Shown one piece after another: positions 39,224 through 46,823 of a stretch of DNA of 60,817 nucleotides. Made by a program: the position numbers and the translations under genes. Under the pieces are notes generated by a model. It had not been told where the DNA came from. It did not search any database and saw nothing but the letters and a program-made list of their open reading frames with translations. This DNA comes from Clostridiaceae bacterium (GTDB taxonomy: Bacteria > Bacillota > Clostridia > Oscillospirales > Butyricicoccaceae). The first letter of the stretch is position 1. Each line of letters begins with the position of its first letter. Location of the stretch: positions 1 through 60,817 of the forward strand of contig JAEDEU010000002.1 of the NCBI GenBank assembly GCA_016293155.1. The letters run 5' to 3'.

Positions 39224-39559
39224 TTATTCCTTTTCCTTGAGTACCAGTGTGATGTGCGAAGTTCTCTTCAGGATTCTGAAGGCACGACCGTGTGATCTCG
39301 GCATGACACGCTTCATGACCGGGCCCGGGGTTACATAAACCTCGGAGACATACAGGTTCTCCGGATTCATGCCGTGGTTGTTCTCCGCATTGGCGATGGC
39401 ACTCTTAAGGAGCTTGATCAGCAGCTCGGATGCAGCCTTGGGAGTATTCATGATGATCGCAGCAGCTTCGCCAGCGTCCTTGCCGCGGATCAGATCGCAT
39501 ACGATCTTGACCTTGCGCGGTGCGATGCGAACATTTCTGAGATATGCTCTTGCTTCCAT
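39224..39559 (-). CDS. rplV: 50S ribosomal protein L22
   Basis: 111 residues; [20 protein letters not shown], then the tunnel-lining beta hairpin and signature [17 protein letters not shown]. Tunnel protein. Confidence 0.98.
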   Translation of the reverse strand: MEARAYLRNVRIAPRKVKIVCDLIRGKDAGEAAAIIMNTPKAASELLIKLLKSAIANAENNHGMNPENLYVSEVYVTPGPVMKRVMPRSHGRAFRILKRTSHITLVLKEKE

Positions 39560-39581
39560 TATAATTTATCCTCCTTCAGCC

Positions 39582-39863
39582 TTACTTGCCGTTGTTGGAG
39601 GTCTTGCTGCCAGCGTGACCCTTATAGGTACGGGTCGGAGCGAACTCGCCCAGCTTATGACCTACCATATCCTCGGTAACATATACCGGAATATGCTTCT
39701 GACCGTTGTGAACTGCGAAGGTGTGGCCTACGAACTCCGGGAAAATGGTGGATGCTCTGGACCAGGTCTTGAGGACCTTCTTCTCGCCCTTCTCGTTCAT
39801 GTCGATAACCCTTTTGATAAGCTCAGGAGCCACAAAAGGGCCCTTCTTAATGCTTCTGCCCAT
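39582..39863 (-). CDS. rpsS: 30S ribosomal protein S19
   Basis: 93 residues; [20 protein letters not shown] and [18 protein letters not shown]. Head protein contacting S13. Confidence 0.98.
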   Translation of the reverse strand: MGRSIKKGPFVAPELIKRVIDMNEKGEKKVLKTWSRASTIFPEFVGHTFAVHNGQKHIPVYVTEDMVGHKLGEFAPTRTYKGHAGSKTSNNGK

Positions 39864-39880
39864 GTTGTCGTTCTCCTTTC

Positions 39881-40714
39881 TTACTTGCCGTTACGACGTC
39901 TTACGATCTGCTTGTCGGTGCGATGGTTCTTCTTGCGGGTCTTGTAACCCAGAGCCGGCTTGCCCCACGGGGTAACCGGTCCCGGACGACCAACCGGGCT
40001 CTTGCCCTCACCGCCGCCGTGCGGGTGGTCACACGGGTTCATGACAGAACCGCGGACGGTCGGACGGATGCCGAGGTGACGGGTCTTACCAGCCTTACCG
40101 ATCTTGCGGTTCTCGTACTCGAGGTTGCCGACCTGACCGATGGTTGCCTTGCACTCCAGACGGATATAACGAACCTCACCGGACGGCAGACGAACCTGAG
40201 CAACGCCGTTCTCCTTTGCCATCAGCTGTGCAGCGCCGCCGGCGGAACGAACGAGCTGAGCGCCCTTGCCCGGGTAAAGCTCAATGTTGTGAATAACGGT
40301 ACCAACCGGAATGCTGCTGATCGGCAGTGCATTGCCCGGCTTGATATCAGCAGAAGCGGAAGAAATCACCTTGTGACCGACCTTCAGGCCGTTCGGAGCG
40401 ATGATGTATCTCTTCTCGCCGTCCTCGTACTGAACCAGTGCGATGTTAGCGGAGCGGTTCGGATCGTACTCCAGGGTGAGGACAGTTGCTTCCATGTCCA
40501 TCTTGTCACGCTTGAAGTCGATTCTTCTGTACTTCTGCTTGTTGCCGCCGCCCTGGTGACGTACGGTGATTCTGCCATAGCTGTTACGGCCTGCTTTCTT
40601 GGTCTTCTTCTCGAGGAGAGACTTCTCAGGCTTGACCTTGGACAGCTCGCTGTAGTCAACGACTGTCATGTTGCGTCTCGATGCGGTGTACGCAGTATAG
40701 GTCTTTATCGGCAT
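39881..40714 (-). CDS. rplB: 50S ribosomal protein L2
   Basis: 277 residues from the ATG at 40714 (AAAGGAG nine bases upstream; a TTG three codons earlier is not supported). Conserved [20 protein letters not shown] and C-terminal [20 protein letters not shown]. Central to subunit association and the peptidyl-transferase region. Confidence 0.98.
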   Translation of the reverse strand: MPIKTYTAYTASRRNMTVVDYSELSKVKPEKSLLEKKTKKAGRNSYGRITVRHQGGGNKQKYRRIDFKRDKMDMEATVLTLEYDPNRSANIALVQYEDGEKRYIIAPNGLKVGHKVISSASADIKPGNALPISSIPVGTVIHNIELYPGKGAQLVRSAGGAAQLMAKENGVAQVRLPSGEVRYIRLECKATIGQVGNLEYENRKIGKAGKTRHLGIRPTVRGSVMNPCDHPHGGGEGKSPVGRPGPVTPWGKPALGYKTRKKNHRTDKQIVRRRNGK

Positions 40715-40784
40715 TGTATTCAACTCCTTTGTCTGATTTAAAACAGTGTGTCGTCAGACACGTATTCATTCCCGCAAGTGGGGA

Positions 40785-41078
40785 TTAGATCATACCCTCG
40801 AAGATCTCGATCGGCTTGGAGCCTTCCTTCAGGGTAACGATAGCCTTCTTCTTGGCAGTGGTCTTGCCAACGTGAATGCCCATTCTCTTGTTCTTAGCCG
40901 GCAGCTTGACGGTGTTGACGGAAGCGACCTGAACGCCGAAGATCTCCTCAACAGCCTTCTTGATCTCAACCTTGTTTGCACTCATCATTACTTCGAAAAC
41001 GTACTTGTTCTCTGCAATGCCTGCCATGGAAGCCTCGGTGATAACCGGCTTTTTGATAATATCGTAAGCGGTCTTCAT
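40785..41078 (-). CDS. rplW: 50S ribosomal protein L23
   Basis: 97 residues; [40 protein letters not shown]. Tunnel-exit protein that docks trigger factor. Shares one base with the rplD stop. Confidence 0.98.
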   Translation of the reverse strand: MKTAYDIIKKPVITEASMAGIAENKYVFEVMMSANKVEIKKAVEEIFGVQVASVNTVKLPAKNKRMGIHVGKTTAKKKAIVTLKEGSKPIEIFEGMI

Positions 41079-41701
41079 TATGCGTATACCTCCTCGAGCT
41101 TTGCTACTGCTGCCTTGTCGATGATGAACATGTCAGCATTCAGGATGTCGTATACATTCAGGGTAGCAACCGGAGTGGTGCGTACGCCCGGGATGTTTGC
41201 TGCGGACTTGACCACGTTGAAACGGGTCTCCGGGGTAACAACCAGGTTCTTCTTTGCACCGCTGACGTTCTTCAGGAATGCAGCGAAGGTCTTGGTCTTG
41301 ATCTCACCCATGTCCAGACCATCAATTACAACGATCTCGCCAGCCTGTGCCTTAGCGGACAGAGCGGAGAGCAGCGCCAGGCGCTTGGTCTTCTTGTTCA
41401 GGGTGTAGTTGTAGCTTCTCGGCTTCGGGCCCAGAGCGATACCGCCGTGAGTCCACTGCGGAGCACGGATGGAGCCCTGACGAGCACGGCCGGTGCCCTT
41501 CTGGCGCCACGGCTTGATGCCGCCGCCGCGAACCTCGGAACGGGTCAGAGTAGACTGAGTGCCCTGTCTCTGGTTAGCCAGATAATTCTTGACAGCTGCG
41601 TGCAGAACGGACTGATTCGGCTCGATACCGAATACTGCTGCATTCAGCTCCATTTCGCCGGTCTTAGCGCCGGTCATATCAAATACGGATGCGATAGGCA
41701 T
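41078..41701 (-). CDS. rplD: 50S ribosomal protein L4
   Basis: 207 residues with the tunnel loop [20 protein letters not shown] and [20 protein letters not shown]. In enterobacteria L4 also represses the S10 operon by attenuation; the long leader before rpsJ here makes similar control plausible but unproven. Confidence 0.98.
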   Translation of the reverse strand: MPIASVFDMTGAKTGEMELNAAVFGIEPNQSVLHAAVKNYLANQRQGTQSTLTRSEVRGGGIKPWRQKGTGRARQGSIRAPQWTHGGIALGPKPRSYNYTLNKKTKRLALLSALSAKAQAGEIVVIDGLDMGEIKTKTFAAFLKNVSGAKKNLVVTPETRFNVVKSAANIPGVRTTPVATLNVYDILNADMFIIDKAAVAKLEEVYA

Positions 41702-41724
41702 TTGTTATTCCTCCTTCCCTTTCC

Positions 41725-42360
41725 TTAAGCGTTCTTTACGGTGTTCTTGAGGAATACGATTCCGCCCTTCGGTCCCGGAACGGCACCGCGGACAGCGATC
41801 ATGTTCATCTCTGCGTCAACCTTGACAACGTCGAGGTTCTGGATGGTGACCTGCTCACAGCCCATGTGACCCGGCATCATCTTGCCCTTGAAGATTCTGG
41901 ACGGATCGGAGCAAGCGCCCATGGAACCCTGATGTCTGTGCATCGGGCCGGCACCGTGGCTCATCGGGGAGCGGTGTGCACCGTAGCGCTTGATAACGCC
42001 TGCGTAGCCCTTACCCTTGCTGATGCCGGTGATGTCAACGCTGTCGCCCTCAGCGAACACGTCAGCCTTCACAACAGCGCCCAGCTCGTAAGAGGAGCAG
42101 TCGTCAAAACGGAACTCCTTCAGGTACTTCTTGACAGCCTCGCCAGCCTTCTTCAGGTGGCCCAGCTGCGGCTTGTTCAGCTTCTTCTCCTGTACGTCGG
42201 CAAAACCGAACTGTACAGCGTTGTAGCCGTCGTTCTCCTCGCTCTTGATCTGAGTAACAGAGCACGGACCAGCTTCGATTACGGTAACCGGAATTACCTT
42301 GCCGTCAGCGTCGAAAATCTGAGTCATGCCGATTTTCTTGCCGATAATTGCTTTCTGCAT
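41725..42360 (-). CDS. rplC: 50S ribosomal protein L3
   Basis: 211 residues; QKAIIGKKIGMTQIFDADGK and PMSHGAGPMHRHQGSMGACS with the conserved glutamine loop. Early 50S assembly protein. Confidence 0.98.
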   Translation of the reverse strand: MQKAIIGKKIGMTQIFDADGKVIPVTVIEAGPCSVTQIKSEENDGYNAVQFGFADVQEKKLNKPQLGHLKKAGEAVKKYLKEFRFDDCSSYELGAVVKADVFAEGDSVDITGISKGKGYAGVIKRYGAHRSPMSHGAGPMHRHQGSMGACSDPSRIFKGKMMPGHMGCEQVTIQNLDVVKVDAEMNMIAVRGAVPGPKGGIVFLKNTVKNA

Positions 42361-42462
42361 TATGTTTTCCTCCTTGCAGGTTATTGGTTGATCCGTGATC
42401 TTCGGACCAACTTGACCGCGCCGCCTTTGTGCGGCTCAGGTGAATAATGGATAAGCTGTGGA

Positions 42463-42774
42463 TTACAGCTTGATCTCGATCTCTACGCCAGCCGGCAGGT
42501 CGAGGCTCATCAGGGTCTCAACGGTCTTCTGACCCGGCTGCAGAATGTCGATCAGTCTCTTGTGGGTGCGGCGCTCAAACTGCTCGCGGCTGTCCTTGTA
42601 CTTGTGAACTGCGCGCAGGATGGTGATGATCTGCTTGTCGGTCGGCAGCGGGATCGGACCGGAAACCTTAGCGCCGGTGCGCTTAGCAGCCTCTACGATC
42701 TTCTCAGCAGCCTGGTCGATCAGCTGATGGTCATATGCCTTGAGTCTGATTCTGATCTTCTGTGCGTTTGCCAT
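42463..42774 (-). CDS. rpsJ: 30S ribosomal protein S10
   Basis: 103 residues; [20 protein letters not shown] and HVRRHKRLIDI-type segment [15 protein letters not shown]. Also the NusE antitermination factor. First gene of the superoperon, behind a leader of about 300 bases. Confidence 0.98.
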   Translation of the reverse strand: MANAQKIRIRLKAYDHQLIDQAAEKIVEAAKRTGAKVSGPIPLPTDKQIITILRAVHKYKDSREQFERRTHKRLIDILQPGQKTVETLMSLDLPAGVEIEIKL

Positions 42775-42871
42775 GGTGTTTTCCTCCTTAACATGACTTA
42801 AGAAAATTTCTTATGTCCTTGCGTCGGAGAGGAACTGCCACTCTACCGTGCGTATCACTTTCGGGCATAAC

Positions 42872-42905
42872 AAAAACCGGACAAACGCAACGTTTCCTTT
42901 TCCGG
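42872..42905 (-). terminator. Attenuator-like hairpin in the S10 leader
   Basis: Two stacked 5-bp stems (42901-42905/42877-42881 and 42891-42895/42883-42887) with an internal bulge, followed by TTTTTG on the minus strand, 98 bases before rpsJ. Confidence 0.6.
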
Positions 42906-42986
42906 CTTTTTCATGCACAGCAGTGGTTCAGGATCGACTCGTGAGATGTGTCGTTTTCATGAACATGCCAGTGGTTAGCAGTTTTC

Positions 42987-43055
42987 TCAACCGCCCGATT
43001 GTCGGACATACTCCGCCGAAGTTACCTGCTTTTTTGCAGCAATCTCCGGTTTCAT
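42987..43055 (-). CDS. Possible 22-residue leader peptide
   Basis: ATG...TGA open frame coding MKPEIAAKKQVT followed by SAEYVRQSGG. GGTGAG lies just upstream but very close, so translation is uncertain. Its place between the S10 promoter and the attenuator-like hairpin suggests a regulatory upstream ORF; composition is protein-like but the length proves nothing. Confidence 0.3.
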   Translation of the reverse strand: MKPEIAAKKQVTSAEYVRQSGG

Positions 43056-43086
43056 CGCTCACCCGTTTTTTCACGAGTGCCTCTAT

Positions 43087-43115
43087 ATAATATCACAGTG
43101 ATATCCCTGTGTCAA
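43087..43115 (-). promoter_or_regulatory. Promoter of the S10-spc-alpha superoperon
   Basis: TTGACA (43110-43115), 17 bases, TATTAT (43087-43092) on the minus strand: perfect -35 and a strong -10. Confidence 0.88.
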
Positions 43116-43198
43116 CAAAATTATACACGAACTTCGGGTTTTTTTCGCGGCTCTTTTGTGTTTTTTGCCCATTCCGGTGTTTTGCGGAGGCAATGCGG

Positions 43199-43242
43199 CA
43201 AAAAATCGCCGTCCGCCGCACACAGCGTGCAGCCGGACGGCG
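43199..43242 (-). terminator. Terminator after the sigma/anti-sigma gene
   Basis: 9-bp GC stem (43234-43242 with 43207-43215) with further inner pairing, followed by TTTTTT on the minus strand. Confidence 0.9.
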
Positions 43243-43247
43243 TTCCG

Positions 43248-44483
43248 TCACCGAATCAGGATAATCAGCCCCTCGCGGGCATCCTTACTGATTGTAATGC
43301 GGGAGTCTGTGCTCGTAGATTCCTGATAGCCCGCCGCACGTGCGCGCTCATTCATCTTTTGCAGCAGCCCCATGTCAGCCTTCATGCTGTAATATTCCAC
43401 GCCGGCATCCTCATCGCGTGTCAGCAGCGCGCCCAGATCCTCCAGACCGATGGTCGGATCGGATTTCTCGCTGCCCGAAAGCACAATCGCAAAATTGTAG
43501 CTGTTCGCCGCAACCGCTGCCGGAATGCTGACCGACTTCGGCAGATCGCTCTGCACCTCGGTCTGTTCCTTATTCTGCGTACCGCTGCCGGCGACCGGAT
43601 AGCCGCCGCGCGTTCCGTTCAAAAAGACACCGCTGAACACGCCGCTGCACAGCAGCACGATAATCGCCGCGGATACTACGACCATAAAAACCGCAATCTG
43701 TAAATTGTTTCGACGTTTTTCCGCCAGCGGAAGATTTTCCATCTCGCGCTGGACGGCGGACCGCACCGAGGAAAGCAGCTCCGGCGGCGGCGCCTTTTCC
43801 AGCTTCGCCATCTGTCTGCCGACTGCGGTCAGCGCCTGCAAATAGGTCGCGCAGTGCGTGCAGCGCTCAATATGGTCGAGCAGCATACTTTTTTCGCGCT
43901 CCGAGATTGTGCCGTCCACATAGGCACTGCACAGCTCGTGCATCCGCTCGCAGGTTCCGCCGATGGTTCCGCTCTCGGACGGCATGTGCCGAATCAGCAG
44001 GTCACGCAGCTTGCGCCGCGCGCGCGACAGACGTGCCGCAGTCTCCCGCTCGTCAATGCCCAAAATCTGTCCGATCTGCTCCCGTCCCAGACCGCATACA
44101 TCGCTCAGAACCAGAATGACGCGGAGCTGAATCGGCAGCAGCAGGATCGACGACTGCGTTTCCTCCGCCAGATCCGCCTTTTGAATATCCTGAAGGGCGG
44201 AGCGCATCGCATGTCGGCGTCCTCTCCAGCCGCGGCTGCGGTCGCTGCAAATGGAAACCTCTGCACGATACAGCATAATGACCGGCTCAAAGCCGCCCTG
44301 TCTCAGCCCCTTGTCCCGGAACATCCGGACAAACGCCTCCTGCACCGCCTCGCCGGCCTCCGCACTTTTTCCCAGACAGAAATACGCGAACCGATACAGC
44401 TCCGATAGATTCTTTTCTGCCAGCTCAATGGTATCCTCCATCCGCTGCTGTGCATGGCTTGTCACATGAAGCCGACTGCGCAT
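43248..44483 (-). CDS. One-chain ECF-like sigma factor / zinc anti-sigma membrane protein
   Basis: 411 residues. 15-60: sigma-70 region-2-like helix (ELYRFAYFCLGKSAEAGEAV). 112-163: region-4-like HTH (LLPIQLRVILVLSDVCGLGR, then RLSRARRKLRDLL). 176-220: zinc anti-sigma (ZAS/zf-HC2) motif with H204-x3-C208-x2-C211 and upstream C178/C185. 261-283: one membrane span, then an outside domain of about 125 residues. ECF sigma and anti-sigma are normally separate genes; here one uninterrupted frame joins them. ATG follows GGGAGGG. Downstream of dus by 21 bases. Whether the sigma part is active or degenerate is open. Confidence 0.8.
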   Translation of the reverse strand: MRSRLHVTSHAQQRMEDTIELAEKNLSELYRFAYFCLGKSAEAGEAVQEAFVRMFRDKGLRQGGFEPVIMLYRAEVSICSDRSRGWRGRRHAMRSALQDIQKADLAEETQSSILLLPIQLRVILVLSDVCGLGREQIGQILGIDERETAARLSRARRKLRDLLIRHMPSESGTIGGTCERMHELCSAYVDGTISEREKSMLLDHIERCTHCATYLQALTAVGRQMAKLEKAPPPELLSSVRSAVQREMENLPLAEKRRNNLQIAVFMVVVSAAIIVLLCSGVFSGVFLNGTRGGYPVAGSGTQNKEQTEVQSDLPKSVSIPAAVAANSYNFAIVLSGSEKSDPTIGLEDLGALLTRDEDAGVEYYSMKADMGLLQKMNERARAAGYQESTSTDSRITISKDAREGLIILIR

Positions 44484-44504
44484 AGACTCCCTCCCTTCCT
44501 TCCT

Positions 44505-45485
44505 TTAATCTCCTGCCTCCTGCAAAATCCGCCGGATAACCCTATCCAGATCCTGCATCGTCAGCAGGGATGCAATCTCATTTTTAATCCGCTTGACGCC
44601 GCGGACACCCTTCAAATACCACGCCAGATGCTTGCGTGCCTCCAGCATGGCAACATGCTCTCCCTTGTGCTCGCACGCCAGCTCGAACTGCCGTGCCGCC
44701 GTGCGCATTTTGCACTCCAGCGAGGGCATCGGCGGGCATTCTCTGCCCTCGTCCAGCGCCCGGCAACGCTCGAACAGCCACGGATTGCCCAGTGCACCCC
44801 GTCCGATCATCACGCCGTCCGCTCCGGTGTGCTCCAGAATCGCCATCGCATCCTGCTCGGTGAACACATCGCCGTTTGCAATGACCGGAATGGAAACGGC
44901 ACGCTTCACGGCGGCGATTGCGTCCCAGTCCGCCTTACCCGCATACATCTGCTCGCGGGTGCGTCCGTGAATCGTGACCGCCGCTGCGCCGCAGGACTCT
45001 GCCATGCGTGCAAAGTCCAAAAAATTCTCATTGTCGCCGTCCCAGCCCTTGCGGAACTTGACCGTGACCGGCACATCCACCGCCTCGACGACCGCGCGGA
45101 TGACTGCCTCGGCGGTTTCCGGCGTGCGCATCAGAGCGCTTCCATCGCCGCCGCGCACGATTTTGGGCGCGGGACAGCCCATATTGATATCTACAATTGC
45201 CGCGCCGGAAATCTCCTGCGCCTTGCGCGCGCCGTCCGCCATGCTCTCCGGATCACTTCCGAAAATCTGGATACAGCCCGGCACCTCATTCGGCGCGAGA
45301 GACAGCAGCGTTCGGGTTTTCTTGTCCTGAAAGAGCAGAGCCTTGGTCGAGATCATCTCACTGACCGTCAGCGCCGCACCGTGCTCCCTGCAAATCTGCC
45401 GGAACGCCCGATCGGTTACCCCCGCCATCGGTGCCATGATAAAACGACCGTCCAGCTGCACGGTTCCGATTGTAAGCTGCGCCAT
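44505..45485 (-). CDS. dus: tRNA-dihydrouridine synthase (DusB type)
   Basis: FMN enzyme reducing uridines in the tRNA D-loop. 326 residues. TIM-barrel start APMAGVTDRAFRQICREHGA; catalytic C104 in NMGCPAPKIVRGGDGSALM; FMN phosphate site NGDVFTEQDA and ADGVMIGRGALGNPWLF. Promoter directly upstream; cotranscribed with the sigma/anti-sigma gene. Confidence 0.95.
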   Translation of the reverse strand: MAQLTIGTVQLDGRFIMAPMAGVTDRAFRQICREHGAALTVSEMISTKALLFQDKKTRTLLSLAPNEVPGCIQIFGSDPESMADGARKAQEISGAAIVDINMGCPAPKIVRGGDGSALMRTPETAEAVIRAVVEAVDVPVTVKFRKGWDGDNENFLDFARMAESCGAAAVTIHGRTREQMYAGKADWDAIAAVKRAVSIPVIANGDVFTEQDAMAILEHTGADGVMIGRGALGNPWLFERCRALDEGRECPPMPSLECKMRTAARQFELACEHKGEHVAMLEARKHLAWYLKGVRGVKRIKNEIASLLTMQDLDRVIRRILQEAGD

Positions 45486-45526
45486 AGTTCCACTCCATCT
45501 GCAAAATAATTCGTAATACGCTGTTA

Positions 45527-45555
45527 ATTATAGCAGATTCGCGCACTTTTTTCAA
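45527..45555 (-). promoter_or_regulatory. Promoter of dus and the sigma/anti-sigma gene
   Basis: TTGAAA (45550-45555), 17 bases, TATAAT (45527-45532) on the minus strand. Confidence 0.8.
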
Positions 45556-45581
45556 CTTACGATTTGATTACAAGTTTTTCG

Positions 45582-46085
45582 TCAGCCCCAGATGCCGATT
45601 CCGACCAGATATCCGACCGCAATAAACACGACATTCCAGCACGCCATACCGCCGGCGCTCATGGTCAGAAACCGCGAAACCGGTACGCGGTATGCTCCCG
45701 CAGGAATGGCAATCAGCGTGCGCAGTACCGGAATCAGGCGTGCAATGAACAAAGAATGTGCCTTTTTGCGAAAAATCAGCTCGCGGCATCGGTCATTCAG
45801 TTTGCGCGCCTTTTCGCTTTTGCGCTCCATCCAGTGAATGATCGGCTCCCCGACGGCATAGCTGACACCGTACAGCACCGTGCTGCCGAGCAGACCGCCC
45901 GCGGTCGCTGCGGCAATCGCCAGCCAGATCGGAATTTCTCCGCCTGCCGCCAGCGCACCCGCAGTCGGCAGAATAATGCCCGCCGGAAATCCGGGGCAGT
46001 TCAGCCCCTCCAAAAACATCACGACCACAATGGTCATCACGCCGTACCGCGCAAACAGTTCCAAAAGTGCAGCCTGATCCAGCAT
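45582..46085 (-). CDS. DedA-family membrane protein
   Basis: 167 residues from the ATG at 46085 (GGGGAG ten bases upstream; a GTG nine bases earlier is too close). Family signatures: FLEGLNCPGFPAGIILPTAG, GSTVLYGVSYAVGE and ARLIPVLRTLIAIPAGAYR with the conserved arginines, plus four to five membrane segments. DedA proteins are lipid scramblase/undecaprenyl-phosphate-transport relatives; this one is untested. Starts two bases before the end of the upstream small gene. Confidence 0.87.
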   Translation of the reverse strand: MLDQAALLELFARYGVMTIVVVMFLEGLNCPGFPAGIILPTAGALAAGGEIPIWLAIAAATAGGLLGSTVLYGVSYAVGEPIIHWMERKSEKARKLNDRCRELIFRKKAHSLFIARLIPVLRTLIAIPAGAYRVPVSRFLTMSAGGMACWNVVFIAVGYLVGIGIWG

Positions 46086-46086
46086 A

Positions 46087-46422
46087 TCAGTCACACTCCC
46101 CGCTGCCCGCCGTGCCGTTCCAGTCCGCCGATCCGTTCTGCTCCGCCGGAGTCATGTCGCTCCAGTCTGCCGCCTCACTGCGCACGGTTCCGGCCTGCGC
46201 GTCCGCCGTGCCGTTCCACGCCGCCCGCGCCTCGGCATCATCTCCCACCGGCTGTTCCTCGGCAAAGATCTCCGAAAACATGGACGGCTTATCCTCGTTC
46301 GGCTTCACCTTGATGCGGTTTCCGATCTGAATCCCGCCGCAGATCACCAGAAAAAACAGGGCAAAAAAAATCAGGATGGGCACGATCTCCGCCTGAAAAA
46401 ACGATACCTGAAGAACTCTCAT
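46087..46422 (-). CDS. Small single-span membrane protein, unknown
   Basis: 111 residues. One strong hydrophobic span at about 13-32 (VPILIFFALFFLVICGGIQI), a short basic stretch (NRIKVKPNEDK), then an acidic, Ala/Gly/Trp-rich hydrophilic tail with repeated NGTAD/NGSAD units. No family recognised. Heads a two-gene unit with the DedA gene. Confidence 0.6.
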   Translation of the reverse strand: MRVLQVSFFQAEIVPILIFFALFFLVICGGIQIGNRIKVKPNEDKPSMFSEIFAEEQPVGDDAEARAAWNGTADAQAGTVRSEAADWSDMTPAEQNGSADWNGTAGSGECD

Positions 46423-46454
46423 GACCGATCACACTCCGACGCTTTGTTGTGCTC

Positions 46455-46483
46455 ATCATAACCGTTTTTCTCTTTCGCTTCAA
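46455..46483 (-). promoter_or_regulatory. Promoter of the small membrane protein and DedA genes
   Basis: TTGAAG (46478-46483), 17 bases, TATGAT (46455-46460) on the minus strand. Confidence 0.6.
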
Positions 46484-46500
46484 CCATGTCCCGCGAAGAT

Positions 46501-46761
46501 TCAACAAAAATTTACAACAAGCAGGGCCAGCGTCCACAGAACGGATGCCACTCCGCCGCCGCACAGCCCTGCCAGCATCAGCTTTTTCTGCGGAATGCGG
46601 CGCACCTGTTCCTCCGAACACGCCTGCGCCGCCTCACACGCCTCCCGCAGGATATCGCACCCGTCCGCGCCACCGTCCCGTACCACAAAAATTGCCTGCT
46701 CAAAGCAGTCGCTTTCCGTGCCGCGCACCAGTACCACCCTGCGGGAAATCCCTTTTACCAT
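46501..46761 (-). CDS. Small membrane-anchored protein downstream of spoIIE
   Basis: 86 residues: MVKGISRRVVLVRGTESDCF, a middle hydrophilic part with three cysteines, and a C-terminal membrane span (about 64-84, LAGLCGGGVASVLWTLALLV). AACGGAGGG precedes the ATG. Follows spoIIE by 62 bases on the same strand with no terminator seen between, so possibly cotranscribed. No recognised family. Confidence 0.6.
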   Translation of the reverse strand: MVKGISRRVVLVRGTESDCFEQAIFVVRDGGADGCDILREACEAAQACSEEQVRRIPQKKLMLAGLCGGGVASVLWTLALLVVNFC

Positions 46762-46823
46762 AATCAGTCCCTCCGTTGTATCAAGTTGACTTTTATGGTG
46801 TATTTTTCCCTCCGCAGCTGATA

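Larger units (their letters stand above)
42775..43086 (-). promoter_or_regulatory. S10-operon leader RNA
   Basis: About 300 bases from promoter to rpsJ with no protein gene of normal size. In transcription order it holds a 22-codon open frame (43055-42987), an imperfect direct repeat of about 24 bases (42952-42976 and 42905-42928), a terminator-like hairpin with T-run (42905-42872) and the AAGGAGG site of rpsJ. The layout resembles attenuation control. Confidence 0.6.
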
